A stretch of DNA of 64,000 nt from Chloroflexota bacterium. GTDB lineage: Bacteria; Chloroflexota; Anaerolineae; Anaerolineales; Villigracilaceae. This document shows, in pieces, positions 43,417 through 51,219 of this stretch. The position numbers and the translations under genes are program-made. The notes beneath the pieces are model-generated. The model had not been told where the DNA came from and searched no databases. It saw only the letters and a list, made by a program, of their open reading frames with translations. Each line of letters opens with the position of its first letter. Position 1 is the stretch's first letter. The stretch spans positions 1-64,000 of the forward strand of contig JACAET010000055.1 in assembly GCA_013388685.1 (NCBI GenBank). The letters run 5' to 3'.

Positions 43417-43935
43417 CTATTTCACAATGATCTTGCCGACCATGGTGTGATGACCCAGGAAGCAGTACTCATTGCACACGATGGTGAATTCGCCAACGCT
43501 GGTCGGCGTGATGGTCGCGACATAGTCATACCCAGGCACCACCTGCAAGTTGATGTTCACGGGCTGGAGCGAGAAGCCGTGGTTGTATTCCATCGAGGAA
43601 ATGTGCAGGCGATATTCCTTCCCCTTCTCCAACTGCAAAATCGGATACCACTGCCAGGTGCTGGCGCGCAGGTACACGTCACTGCCGGGAGGCGGCGCCA
43701 CTACAGGGATGCCGTTTTCCTCGCCGATTTGATATTTCGCCACAAAATCGTTCACTGTTGCGGCGAATTCCTGCGGGGTCGTTCTATACGTCTCCGTGGG
43801 AACGTTCTGTTTTCCCATGAAATACCAGAGCGGCATCATGATGGTCAGGAAAATGCACCAAACCAGCGCCACAGTCAGCCAGGTCTTTTCCAACCGACCC
43901 ATCGGCTTCCACCAGGTTTGTTCGGGAGCCAACAT
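43417..43935 (-). CDS. Heme-copper oxidase subunit II with CuA site
   Basis: The 172-residue protein has one N-terminal membrane helix (about 20-40) and a periplasmic cupredoxin domain. The CuA ligands are His in SMEYNHGFSL near 116 and the motif CNEYCFLGHHTM near 155 (C-x3-C-x3-H-x2-M), all present. This subunit takes electrons from cytochrome c. It is shorter than A-type subunits and fits the ba3 type. AGGAG precedes the ATG. The presence of CuA means the electron donor is a cytochrome c, possibly the one at 44351. Confidence 0.92.
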   Translation of the reverse strand: MLAPEQTWWKPMGRLEKTWLTVALVWCIFLTIMMPLWYFMGKQNVPTETYRTTPQEFAATVNDFVAKYQIGEENGIPVVAPPPGSDVYLRASTWQWYPILQLEKGKEYRLHISSMEYNHGFSLQPVNINLQVVPGYDYVATITPTSVGEFTIVCNEYCFLGHHTMVGKIIVK

Positions 43936-43960
43936 AATCTCTTCTCCTTTCGGGTCCCGC

Positions 43961-44119
43961 CTACGGAACGGGCGGCACGGTCAATAGGTCATAGATCCCC
44001 CAAACGTTATAAAGGACGCCGCTGATCAACAACGACAGCAAAAACAACAGCCAGATGTTATCGAACACCTTTTGCCACTTCTCGGCGAATGGGTCTTCAC
44101 GTTTTTCCTTCTCAGACAT
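43961..44119 (-). CDS. Small membrane subunit of the heme-copper enzyme (ba3 subunit IIa-like)
   Basis: The 52-residue frame begins after a strong AAGGAG at the right distance and encodes a charged N-terminus (MSEKEKREDPFAEKWQ) and one helix (NIWLLFLLSLLISGVLYNVWG). It is the first gene of the operon, in the same relation to subunit II and I as small subunits of ba3-type oxidases. It is too short to be recognised by sequence alone. Confidence 0.7.
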   Translation of the reverse strand: MSEKEKREDPFAEKWQKVFDNIWLLFLLSLLISGVLYNVWGIYDLLTVPPVP

Positions 44120-44186
44120 GGCGGTCTCCTTCTGTTGAATTTAGAATGTGCCTATTTTCACAATTTTTGTCTAATAACTTTTTGTT

Positions 44187-44192
44187 ATGGTA
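44187..44192 (-). promoter_or_regulatory. Likely -10 box of the oxidase operon
   Basis: TACCAT on the minus strand is centred 32 bases from the operator at 44215-44228, the same spacing seen on the opposite side. Transcription would start near 44180. Confidence 0.55.
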
Positions 44193-44214
44193 GCAGATAA
44201 GTTTTGTTGATGCT

Positions 44215-44228
44215 GTAACTAAAGTCAC
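44215..44228. promoter_or_regulatory. Crp/Fnr-like operator at -41.5 of the oxidase operon
   Basis: GTAACTAAAGTCAC is a near-palindrome identical except for one base to the one at 44272-44285. Its centre lies 41.5 bases from the expected start at 44180, the position of a class II activator. Confidence 0.6.
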
Positions 44229-44271
44229 AGGAAGGGATGAAAGCGCAGGGATGCTTCCGCCCGCCGGAACT

Positions 44272-44285
44272 GTAACTTAAGTCAC
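44272..44285. promoter_or_regulatory. Crp/Fnr-like operator at -41.5 of the cytochrome c gene
   Basis: GTAACTTAAGTCAC is an almost perfect palindrome. With the -10 at 44308-44313 and start near 44320 its centre is at -41.5. Confidence 0.65.
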
Positions 44286-44307
44286 TGCCCAGCCGCCTGA
44301 ATTTGCA

Positions 44308-44313
44308 TATAAT
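44308..44313 (+). promoter_or_regulatory. -10 box of the cytochrome c gene
   Basis: TATAAT in GCATATAATCTG, 38 bases before the ATG and 32 bases (centre to centre) from the operator. No -35 match is visible, which fits an activator-dependent promoter. Confidence 0.65.
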
Positions 44314-44350
44314 CTGTCCAGATTTTGGAACTTAATTTCAGGAGAACGAA

Positions 44351-44758
44351 ATGAAAAAGTATCTGTTGATTGTCTTGCTCTTCGGCGCACTTCTACTCAC
44401 CGCTTGCGGAGGCGGCGCCCAATCCTCGGATCAAACCGTTGCGCTGGATCCCGTCCCCGCAGACTATGCCGGAAAGTCCAACCCTCTCGGCTCCGATGCG
44501 TCCACCGCCGGAGCAAAGGTCTTTCAAGCGAATTGCGAAACCTGTCACGGACCGCAGGGTCATGGCGACGGTCCTGCCGGACAGGCGCTCGATCCCAAGC
44601 CGAAAAACCTTCCCGATCTGGCGGCGCAGGTCGGCGACGATTACCTGTTCTGGCGCATTTCCGAAGGCAAGCCCGGCACCTCCATGGTCGCCTGGAAGGG
44701 CATCCTGACCGAGGAACAAATCTGGCAGGCAGTGGCGTTCATCCGTACTTTGAAATAG
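44351..44758 (+). CDS. Lipid-anchored class I cytochrome c
   Basis: The 135-residue protein has a lipoprotein signal (LLIVLLFGALLLTAC), a linker and a single heme motif CETCH near residue 59. The sixth ligand Met lies in KPGTSMVAWKG near 110, followed by a C-terminal helix (EEQIWQAVAFIRTLK). It is a membrane-tethered electron carrier on the outside of the cell, a plausible donor for the CuA enzyme encoded divergently and coregulated by matching operators. The promoter has a TATAAT box and an operator at -41.5. Confidence 0.9.
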   Translation: MKKYLLIVLLFGALLLTACGGGAQSSDQTVALDPVPADYAGKSNPLGSDASTAGAKVFQANCETCHGPQGHGDGPAGQALDPKPKNLPDLAAQVGDDYLFWRISEGKPGTSMVAWKGILTEEQIWQAVAFIRTLK

Positions 44759-44788
44759 CCTGCAGGACCAGTAAAAGTCAAACAATTT

Positions 44789-44879
44789 GGACTTACGCAA
44801 AATCATTCGTTATTCGGTTTGTGACCGCTGACAGCAGAACGTGGTCGGAGGTCAAACTCCGGGGGTTTTATGTAAGTCC
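44789..44879. repeat. 91-bp element with inverted ends GGACTTACGCAAAA
   Basis: The ends GGACTTACGCAAAA (44789) and, inverted, GGACTTACATAAAA (to 44879) match in 12 of 14 bases. No target duplication is seen. The rest of the 431-base gap (44759-45189) contains a terminator and a short upstream region. Confidence 0.6.
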
Positions 44880-44964
44880 TGACAACATATGACCCAACCC
44901 TGACTTGATCTTTCCAGACACAAACTGCCCTTAAATGGCGAGGGACGCCGATATAAAGCAGCGC

Positions 44965-45000
44965 AAAAAGCCAATTCGTTCGAACGGATTGGCTTTTTGA
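44965..45000. terminator. Terminator hairpin AAAAAGCCAAT
   Basis: The arms AAAAAGCCAATTCGTT and AACGGATTGGCTTTTT (one mismatch) form a long stem with a tiny loop and runs of T on both strands. Confidence 0.8.
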
Positions 45001-45189
45001 TTTTCCGTGACAGGGGGTGCACGAATTCCCACTCCATCACAAATGTCGCGCCTCCATGTGTACAAGCAAATACGGCATGCGCTTTCCCGGGCGCCGATCG
45101 CTCATGAAAACCGGAAATACCCCATAACGCGAACCTGCCGGGGTGTCCGTATTCAAACAAGATCGGATGTATGCTACACTCAAACCGCC

Positions 45190-46521
45190 ATGATTCGTCC
45201 CTCATCGTTTGCCACCCACACAATATCCCATCACCCGCGCGGGGAATCGGTGATGCGCATCCTTGCAGCCGCCATCCAGGCGGTGGAGCCGGGGGCGGCG
45301 GTGAGCCACTATATTTGCCGCGAAGAAAATTCCCTCATCATTGACCGACGCGAATATCCGCTGGATGAAATCAGGCACATCCGCGTCCTCGGACTGGGAA
45401 AGGCTTGCCTTGCAATGACCCGACCTTTGGCAAATCTTCTCCCGCCTCACGCCACCCGCGGCTTGCTCATTCCAAAAGGGACTCCCGCCGACCCTCCGAG
45501 CGGATTCGACCTCCAGCCCGGCGGGCATCCCCTTCCCGACGAGAACAGTCTGTGCGCCGGAGAAAAGGCTTCCGCTCTCGTGCGCGGCCTCAACGAAGAC
45601 GATCTGCTCCTGTGCCTCGTCTCAGGCGGCGGCTCCGCGCTGATGACCCTTCCGCAGGCGGGCGTCTCTCTCGAAGATTTGCGTTTCCTGACCTCCTCTC
45701 TTCTGACATGCGGCGCCCGCGTGGACGAGATCAATATTCTGCGTCGTCATCTCGATCAACTCAAAGGCGGCGGCTTGGCGCGGCTGGCTTCGCCCGCCCG
45801 CGTCGTCAGCCTGATTCTCTCGGATGTGGTGGGCAGCCCGCTCGAAGCTATCGCCTCGGGCATCACCGCGCCCGATCCTTCCACGCGCGCGGACGCATTG
45901 TCGGTATTGGAGAAATATGGGTTGATGAAAAAAATTCCCCCATCCATTCTTGCCGCGCTGAAAACGATTCCCGAAACGCCGAAACCCGAAGAGGCTCTCT
46001 TCGCGCGTGTGCACAATGTTATTGTGGGGAGCAACGCGCAAGCGGCGGCCGCCGCTCGACGTCAGGCGCGAAGCGATGGTTTTCATCCCATCCTGTTGGG
46101 GAACGATTGGCAGGGAGAAGCGAGCGAAGTCGGGCGGAAGTTAGGTCACATCTTGAAAACGATAACGCCCCCGCGTCCATTTTGCCTGATTGCGGGCGGC
46201 GAGACGACCGTCACGGTGCGCGGTCGCGGACGCGGCGGGCGCAATCAGGAACTGGCATTAGCCGCCGCGCGCGAGTTGGCAGGGGCGCCGAATGTGATGC
46301 TGGTCTCCCTCGCCACCGACGGCGAAGACGGTCCCACCGACGCGGCGGGTGCGGTCACGACAGGAGAGACGCTGGAACGCGGCATGCAACTGAAGCTTTC
46401 ACCGGAGACCTTTTTGGAGGATAATGACGCCTACACCTATTTCAGCGCGTTGAACGATCTGCTCAAGCCCGGACCCACCGGCACGAATGTCAACGACTTG
46501 ATGCTCGGCTTTGGATGGTAG
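45190..46521 (+). CDS. Glycerate 2-kinase (MOFRL family)
   Basis: The 443-residue protein has the two-domain structure of class II glycerate kinases. The N-terminal DUF4147 domain includes VLGLGKACLAMTRPLA near 64, LIPKGTP, GGHPLPDENS and LCLVSGGGSALMTLP. The C-terminal MOFRL domain has CLIAGGETTVTVRGRGRGGRNQELALAAA near 345 and SLATDGEDGPTDAAGA. It converts glycerate to 2-phosphoglycerate. The start at 45190 has TACACT nine bases upstream and no Shine-Dalgarno sequence, so a leaderless mRNA is likely. It is separated by 91 bases from the FAD oxidoreductase gene, and the two may be expressed together. Confidence 0.92.
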   Translation: MIRPSSFATHTISHHPRGESVMRILAAAIQAVEPGAAVSHYICREENSLIIDRREYPLDEIRHIRVLGLGKACLAMTRPLANLLPPHATRGLLIPKGTPADPPSGFDLQPGGHPLPDENSLCAGEKASALVRGLNEDDLLLCLVSGGGSALMTLPQAGVSLEDLRFLTSSLLTCGARVDEINILRRHLDQLKGGGLARLASPARVVSLILSDVVGSPLEAIASGITAPDPSTRADALSVLEKYGLMKKIPPSILAALKTIPETPKPEEALFARVHNVIVGSNAQAAAAARRQARSDGFHPILLGNDWQGEASEVGRKLGHILKTITPPRPFCLIAGGETTVTVRGRGRGGRNQELALAAARELAGAPNVMLVSLATDGEDGPTDAAGAVTTGETLERGMQLKLSPETFLEDNDAYTYFSALNDLLKPGPTGTNVNDLMLGFGW

Positions 46522-46612
46522 AGTTTTTTGCAGGATTTACCGAACGCCTCTAAAGTATGAAATCACGACAAACCGGCTTTGAGCCTACAAATAAGAAATT
46601 ACAGGAGTTTTT

Positions 46613-47773
46613 ATGTCCACCACAGCAGATGTAATCGTGATCGGCGGAGGCGTGCATGGAGCGAGCATCGCCTTCCACCTCGCACGTCGGGGAACGAAGG
46701 TCATCGTCATGGAGAGGGCATTCGTCGGCGCGGGCGCCACGGGACGCTCCAGCGGTTTGGTGCGGATGCATTATGACACCGAAGCCGACGCGCGTCTCGC
46801 GTGGGAATCGTTCCGATACTTCCAAAACTGGAATGAGATGGTGGGCGGCACCTGCGGTTTTACCCGCACGGGCTTTATCCAACTGGTCAAAACACAACAC
46901 GTGGAGACGCTCAAACGGAATACCGCCATGCACCAGCGGATCGGCATTCCAACCTTTCTCATCGGGCAGGATGACCTCAAACGGCTGGTTCCCCACATGG
47001 CGGTGGACGATGTGGAAGTCGCCGCCTACGAACCCGAATCGGGCTACGCCATGCCCAGCGATGCCGCCAACGCGTTGATGAACGCAGCGCGCGAAAAGGG
47101 GACAAGGCTGGTTCAAAACTGCTCCGTGACGGGAGTCCTGTTGGCGGGCGGAAAAATAGCGGGCGTACAGACCACACAGGGCGAATTCTCGGCGCCTTTC
47201 GTCGTCAATGCAGCCGGCGCATGGGCAGATCGAATCAACAGGATGGTTGGACTCGATCTCCCCTACGGAACCTGGAAACATGACGTGATGATGATGTGGC
47301 GTCCGAAGGAGGCGGGGGTATCGCACCCTGCGGTGATTGATTTCCCCAACCTGATGTATTTCCGTCCCGAGGGCGGGTTAACCCTTGTCGGACTGGAAGA
47401 CGCCAATCCCCAAAACGAAGATCCCGACGGCGACGCCGACCACGTCAGCGAAGGATTTGTGGAGCGCGCCGTTGATCGAATCTGCCGGCGCATGCCCATC
47501 ATGGAAAAAGGCGGGCTTCACAGCACGCACAGCGGCTATGATGGGATCACCCCCGATCAGCATGCCATCATCGGCACGGCGGGACCCGAGGGTTTTTATC
47601 TCGACTGCGGACACAGCGGCACAGGTTTCAAGATCGCGCCCGCCACAGGCTTGTGCATGTCGGAATTGATTTTGGACGGCGCGGCAAGGACGGTGGACAT
47701 TTCGGTCTTTTCACCGAAACGTTTTGCGGAGGGAAAACTCATCAAGGGCAATTACGAAAATATCTGGCAATAG
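46613..47773 (+). CDS. FAD-dependent oxidoreductase (DAO family, amino acid or sarcosine oxidase-like)
   Basis: The 386-residue protein begins with the dinucleotide motif VIVIGGGVHGASIAFHLARRGTKVIVME near 8-35 and GAGATGRSSGLVR. The middle has VVNAAGAWADRINRM near 198 and the C-terminal part has IGTAGPEGFYLDCGHSGTGFKIAPA near 320, the DAO pattern. It oxidises a secondary or primary amine on a small molecule. The exact substrate (sarcosine, glycine, or other) is open. The GGAG start signal is good. It ends 26 bases before a MITE copy. Confidence 0.9.
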   Translation: MSTTADVIVIGGGVHGASIAFHLARRGTKVIVMERAFVGAGATGRSSGLVRMHYDTEADARLAWESFRYFQNWNEMVGGTCGFTRTGFIQLVKTQHVETLKRNTAMHQRIGIPTFLIGQDDLKRLVPHMAVDDVEVAAYEPESGYAMPSDAANALMNAAREKGTRLVQNCSVTGVLLAGGKIAGVQTTQGEFSAPFVVNAAGAWADRINRMVGLDLPYGTWKHDVMMMWRPKEAGVSHPAVIDFPNLMYFRPEGGLTLVGLEDANPQNEDPDGDADHVSEGFVERAVDRICRRMPIMEKGGLHSTHSGYDGITPDQHAIIGTAGPEGFYLDCGHSGTGFKIAPATGLCMSELILDGAARTVDISVFSPKRFAEGKLIKGNYENIWQ

Positions 47774-47799
47774 GAAATCGAATTTTCACGAATGCGCTA

Positions 47800-47973
47800 A
47801 GTAGTCGGTCGTATGGTTTCAAAAATCCATTGGCACAGTCGGCGTTCTCTTGCGCCTACAGGGACGTTACACTTGCCCTCCCACTCCGCTTCGCTTCGGG
47901 GATGCTTCGCAATGGCGGGCAAGCGCCAGGGGAGAACGTCTCCTGCGCGTCGAATGATTTTCGACCGACTACT
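47800..47973. mobile_element. 174-bp MITE-like element D, copy 2
   Basis: Reverse complement of the copy at 33107-33280, with the same 12-base inverted ends AGTAGTCGGTCG. It is flanked by TA on both sides (47798-47799 and 47974-47975), the target duplication of IS630/Tc1-like elements. No coding capacity. Confidence 0.88.
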
Positions 47974-48000
47974 TAACGACGGCAGCGTTTCAACCCGAAA

Positions 48001-48969
48001 TTATCCGGCCAGTTCCACGACCAGCGTATCCAAAGCCAGGTCGAGCGTGACCTGTCCTGTTTTGACCCCCTCATCGATCTTCAACAATCTGCGATGGATT
48101 GTTTCGAGCGTCTCCATTGAAAAGTGCGCGGCTTGCTGTGTCGTTTTTTCCGCCACAAACGGATGCACACCCAGGGCGCGGGCGACATCGTCCCTGGTGC
48201 CGCGTCCATCTAGAATTTCCCTCGCCTGAATCAACAGACGAAATTGCCGTACCACCATCCCCCACAACGCAAATGGATCTTCCGACTCGAGCAAACGATG
48301 CAAAAGATGCTGAGCGGATTGACCATCCCCGTTCGACAGCGCATCCACGAAATCGAACACCGATTGCTGCGAGGTGACAATGCAGACCGCCTCCACATCC
48401 TCGACCTTGACCGGGCGCGCCCAATTGACATATGCCAGCAGTTTGGCGATTTCCATCCCCGCCTGACGAGTGTCCACGCCGACCATATCTTTGAGCATTT
48501 CGGCGGCACGCGGTTCGATTTGTCCGCCCTGGTTTTTCGTTTCGTGGACAATCCAGCCCGGCATATCTCTCAATTTGGGGAGCATGAAGGCTTTGGTCTG
48601 TATCTTCCCGCCGTTCTTTTCCGCCCATTTGACCAGCCAGTGTTTCTCGACATCGCGCGGTTCGACCGATTCGTACATGACCAGCCGCGTGGTTTCCGGG
48701 GTTTTCTCGATGAATTCCAGAAATTTCTTGCGGGCGGCGGGATTGTTGTATTTGGCGGAGGGGTTTGCCAACAGAACCAGCCGTCTCTTTGCCAGGAACG
48801 GCATGGCGTTGAGGGCGTTGTTCAGGTCGTTCTCGCTCACCGTACGCGCATCAAGGCGGGCAGTGTTCATGTCCGCGCTGGTGGGATCGTTGAAATCGGA
48901 CTCAAAGTCCTTGAGCTTGCGCGAGATGGCGAATTCGTCGTTGCCGAAGAGGAAGAAGAGGTTGGGCAT
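48001..48969 (-). CDS. holA: DNA polymerase III subunit delta
   Basis: The 322-residue protein starts LFFLFGNDEFAISRKLKDF, a HolA N-terminal pattern (Walker A is degenerate, as in the family). It continues with LNNALNAMPFLAKRRLVLLANPSA and a C-terminal helical domain with ILDGRGTRDDVARALGVHPFVAEKTTQQA, the delta subunit hallmark. It is the clamp loader subunit that opens the beta clamp. It is a single gene, transcribed toward the MITE copy at 47.8 kb, and not clustered with other replication genes. The start is preceded by a weak GGAT. Confidence 0.9.
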   Translation of the reverse strand: MPNLFFLFGNDEFAISRKLKDFESDFNDPTSADMNTARLDARTVSENDLNNALNAMPFLAKRRLVLLANPSAKYNNPAARKKFLEFIEKTPETTRLVMYESVEPRDVEKHWLVKWAEKNGGKIQTKAFMLPKLRDMPGWIVHETKNQGGQIEPRAAEMLKDMVGVDTRQAGMEIAKLLAYVNWARPVKVEDVEAVCIVTSQQSVFDFVDALSNGDGQSAQHLLHRLLESEDPFALWGMVVRQFRLLIQAREILDGRGTRDDVARALGVHPFVAEKTTQQAAHFSMETLETIHRRLLKIDEGVKTGQVTLDLALDTLVVELAG

Positions 48970-48977
48970 TTTTTATC

Positions 48978-49322
48978 CACGAAGATTTTTTCCACGAAGG
49001 ACACGAAGGTCACGAAGGAAGTGTTTTTAAAAGTGCCTGCGCATTTTTAGACGTTAGAGAACGTCTTTTACGCCCGTTCAACAGATTTTTAAAACAGTCG
49101 CCAACATTACAGCGCAAGGTTGGGCAGACGTTACACTTGCCCTCCCGCTTCGCTTCGGGGATGCTTCGCAATGGCAGGCAAGTGCCAGGGGAGAACGTCC
49201 GCCTACGCCACAGCGTAAGAGACGCTCTCTAGCGTCGAACTTTGCACTGTAATACTAATGATGAGTCAAATAACCTTTCCACAGATTTTCCCTTCGTGTA
49301 CTTGGCAGCTCTTGTGGTAAAT
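48978..49322. repeat. Repeat-rich gap with CACGAAGG tandem, TTCTCTAACG and an inner fragment of element D
   Basis: CACGAAGGACACGAAGGTCACGAAGG (near 48995-49017) is a short tandem repeat. ACGTTAGAGAACGTC lies at 49051-49065. The 49133-49200 part is about 70 bases of element D without its ends. No gene is supported in the 353 bases. Confidence 0.6.
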
Positions 49323-49811
49323 CTATTTCGTGATAATGCGGTGTACGCCGCTGTGGACGAAGACAACCTTCACGATTTGCAGATCGCCCAGGTCCGCTTC
49401 GGTGGTGATGTATTTCTGGAGCCAGGGTCCGAGTGGTTTACTGAGGAAATAGCCGAAGAGGGCAAAGGTCAGGGCGAGGGGGATGAGGAGAAGCCGCCAT
49501 CGGGTGGATTTGGCTCCTCGAAGCGGCGCCCAGGCAAAGGTCGCAGGGAGAAGCGCCGCGGCGATGAGGTTGGTGCCGCAGCCGGGGTGAATGGCAAGTC
49601 CGCTTTCGCCGCTTTTGAGTCGGGTGAGGGCTTGTGCCGCCGCGGATTTCACGTCTTCGGTTGAAAAATCGCCAAGCAGAAAGAAACCTGTGGGGTTGGA
49701 ATGCCCCGCCATGGTTTGATTGCGATATTTGCCCGCGAGAATGTGGAGTGTGGCGTGTTCGAGGGCATGGTTGCGCCGTGTTTCGAGGACGAGGGGAAGT
49801 TGTAGAAGCAT
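49323..49811 (-). CDS. DUF6391-like membrane protein
   Basis: The 162-residue protein has NHALEHATLHIL near the start, then GHSNPTGFFLLGDFSTEDVKSAAAQALTRLKSGESGLAIHPGCGTNLI and two C-terminal hydrophobic helices. This is the DUF6391 pattern of Chloroflexota and cyanobacteria. The function is unknown; the H-x-x-x-H-A motif might bind metal. A -10 TATAAT (49823-49818) lies six bases before the ATG and no ribosome binding site is visible, so the mRNA is likely leaderless. An in-frame ATG lies 15 bases upstream. Confidence 0.7.
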   Translation of the reverse strand: MLLQLPLVLETRRNHALEHATLHILAGKYRNQTMAGHSNPTGFFLLGDFSTEDVKSAAAQALTRLKSGESGLAIHPGCGTNLIAAALLPATFAWAPLRGAKSTRWRLLLIPLALTFALFGYFLSKPLGPWLQKYITTEADLGDLQIVKVVFVHSGVHRIITK

Positions 49812-49953
49812 GGGATGATTATACATGCAACGGATGACAGATGTTATGCGGAAAAGCGCCGTTCTTTATTCGCATTTAATCAAAATCTCCACAAATTCAG
49901 TTGTCAATTCGAACAAAGGGGGGAGAATATAACCAAATCAATTTGAGGTGTAT

Positions 49954-50112
49954 ATGACAAGAGACAACCGCACAAACAGCAAATCGCACATCCCGAAAGG
50001 TTCGTTTTTGTTCGAGAAGGTTGTCCCCGTTGCGTTGGCCGTCATGGGCATCGTCATGCTCGGCTTGATTCTATTTGCCGCGGGCGTTCTGCTGGGGATC
50101 GTCAAATTCTAG
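49954..50112 (+). CDS. 52-residue membrane protein
   Basis: The short frame begins after GAGGTG at normal spacing and encodes a polar N-terminus (MTRDNRTNSKSHIPKGSF) and one strong helix (VVPVALAVMGIVMLGLILFAAGVLLGIVKF). It lies 13 bases before the next gene, so it belongs to the same transcript. No family recognised. Confidence 0.65.
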   Translation: MTRDNRTNSKSHIPKGSFLFEKVVPVALAVMGIVMLGLILFAAGVLLGIVKF

Positions 50113-50125
50113 TCAGGAGAAAATC

Positions 50126-50941
50126 ATGTCCGTCAATCACATCCTTCCATTCGTCTCGACCATCATCATGCTGTTCTTCACGGTCAGCGTCCTGCAGAGA
50201 TTCTTCGTGCGCCGCCAGCCGCATTTTCTGTTCTGGGGTATCGGGCTGGCGATGTTCGGCGCAGGGAGTTTTGCAGAAGCCTATCTCGCGCTGGCATGGA
50301 ACAAGTGGGTGTTCTTCGCCTGGTATCTGTTCGGCGCGGCGTTGAATGCCGCATGGCTCGGTCATGGGACGTTGTATCTGCTCGTGCGTAAAAAGTGGGT
50401 GCACGCCGTCACGGCAATACTCGTCCTCGGTAGTCTATTCGCGGGCAATCTGATGCTGCAAGCCATCCCGAAATTGGATGAGGCGGTCTTTACAACAGAC
50501 AAGATCATCAGCGAGCAATACGGGACGAAGGCTCTGGAGGCAGGGGAGCCTGTCCCCGCTGGCGCACAAACCATCACCACCACCTATCGCGGCGAGGAAG
50601 TGACTGCGGTGCGCGGCATCCTGCCGCTCGGCGCCCCCGTCCGCCTGACTACGCCGTTCTTCAACATCTATGGTCTGTTGACTCTGGTAGGCGGCGCAAT
50701 TTATTCCGCCTATCTGTTCTGGCGCAAACGCGTGATGCCCAACCGCGTCATCGGCAATGTGTTGATTGCGGCAGGCGCGTTGTTGATCGGCTTCGCCAGC
50801 ACGCTGACGCGGCTCGGTTATGGCGAATATCTCTATCTCGGTGAATTGTTCTCGGCGATTCTGATGTTTGCAGGGTTCAGGTTTGCCGCCCGCCCGCAGC
50901 CTGATGAGGTGATGCAATCTGCCCCCGCTGCAGCGGATTAA
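50126..50941 (+). CDS. Seven-helix integral membrane protein, unknown function
   Basis: The 271-residue protein has about seven hydrophobic helices, a large hydrophilic loop between about 100 and 180 (DEAVFTTDKIISEQYGTKALEAGEPV...) and a polar C-terminus. AGGAGA precedes its ATG. I do not recognise the family. A 52-residue single-helix protein is cotranscribed upstream. Confidence 0.7.
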   Translation: MSVNHILPFVSTIIMLFFTVSVLQRFFVRRQPHFLFWGIGLAMFGAGSFAEAYLALAWNKWVFFAWYLFGAALNAAWLGHGTLYLLVRKKWVHAVTAILVLGSLFAGNLMLQAIPKLDEAVFTTDKIISEQYGTKALEAGEPVPAGAQTITTTYRGEEVTAVRGILPLGAPVRLTTPFFNIYGLLTLVGGAIYSAYLFWRKRVMPNRVIGNVLIAAGALLIGFASTLTRLGYGEYLYLGELFSAILMFAGFRFAARPQPDEVMQSAPAAAD

Positions 50942-51219
50942 CAGTCTATTATTGACTCCACTGCAAAAACCCTGAAGATTCACCACGAAGACACGGAGTC
51001 ACGGGATTTCCCTTTCATTAATGATTCTCCGTGACTCAGTGGTTCGATTTTCACCTTTTTGCAGTAGACTCATTATTGCAAACCGCAGGCGAAGCAATCT
51101 TCTGTGAGGAGAGGAGGTTGCCTCGCTGCTTTTAAGGATCCTGGCAAAGAAGAGACTCAATGGATGTTAGGCAACGTTCCGAGGCGACGCCGTCTTCGGA
51201 ACGTTCTGCGTAAGGAAAG
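50942..51219. repeat. Intergenic repeat and terminator region
   Basis: CACGAAGACACGGAGTCACGG and CCGTGACTCAGTGGTTCG make a palindrome (near 50981-51050). GCAACGTTCCGAGG (51171-51184) and CTTCGGAACGTT (51194-51205) form a hairpin that may end transcription of the regulator gene. Confidence 0.6.
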
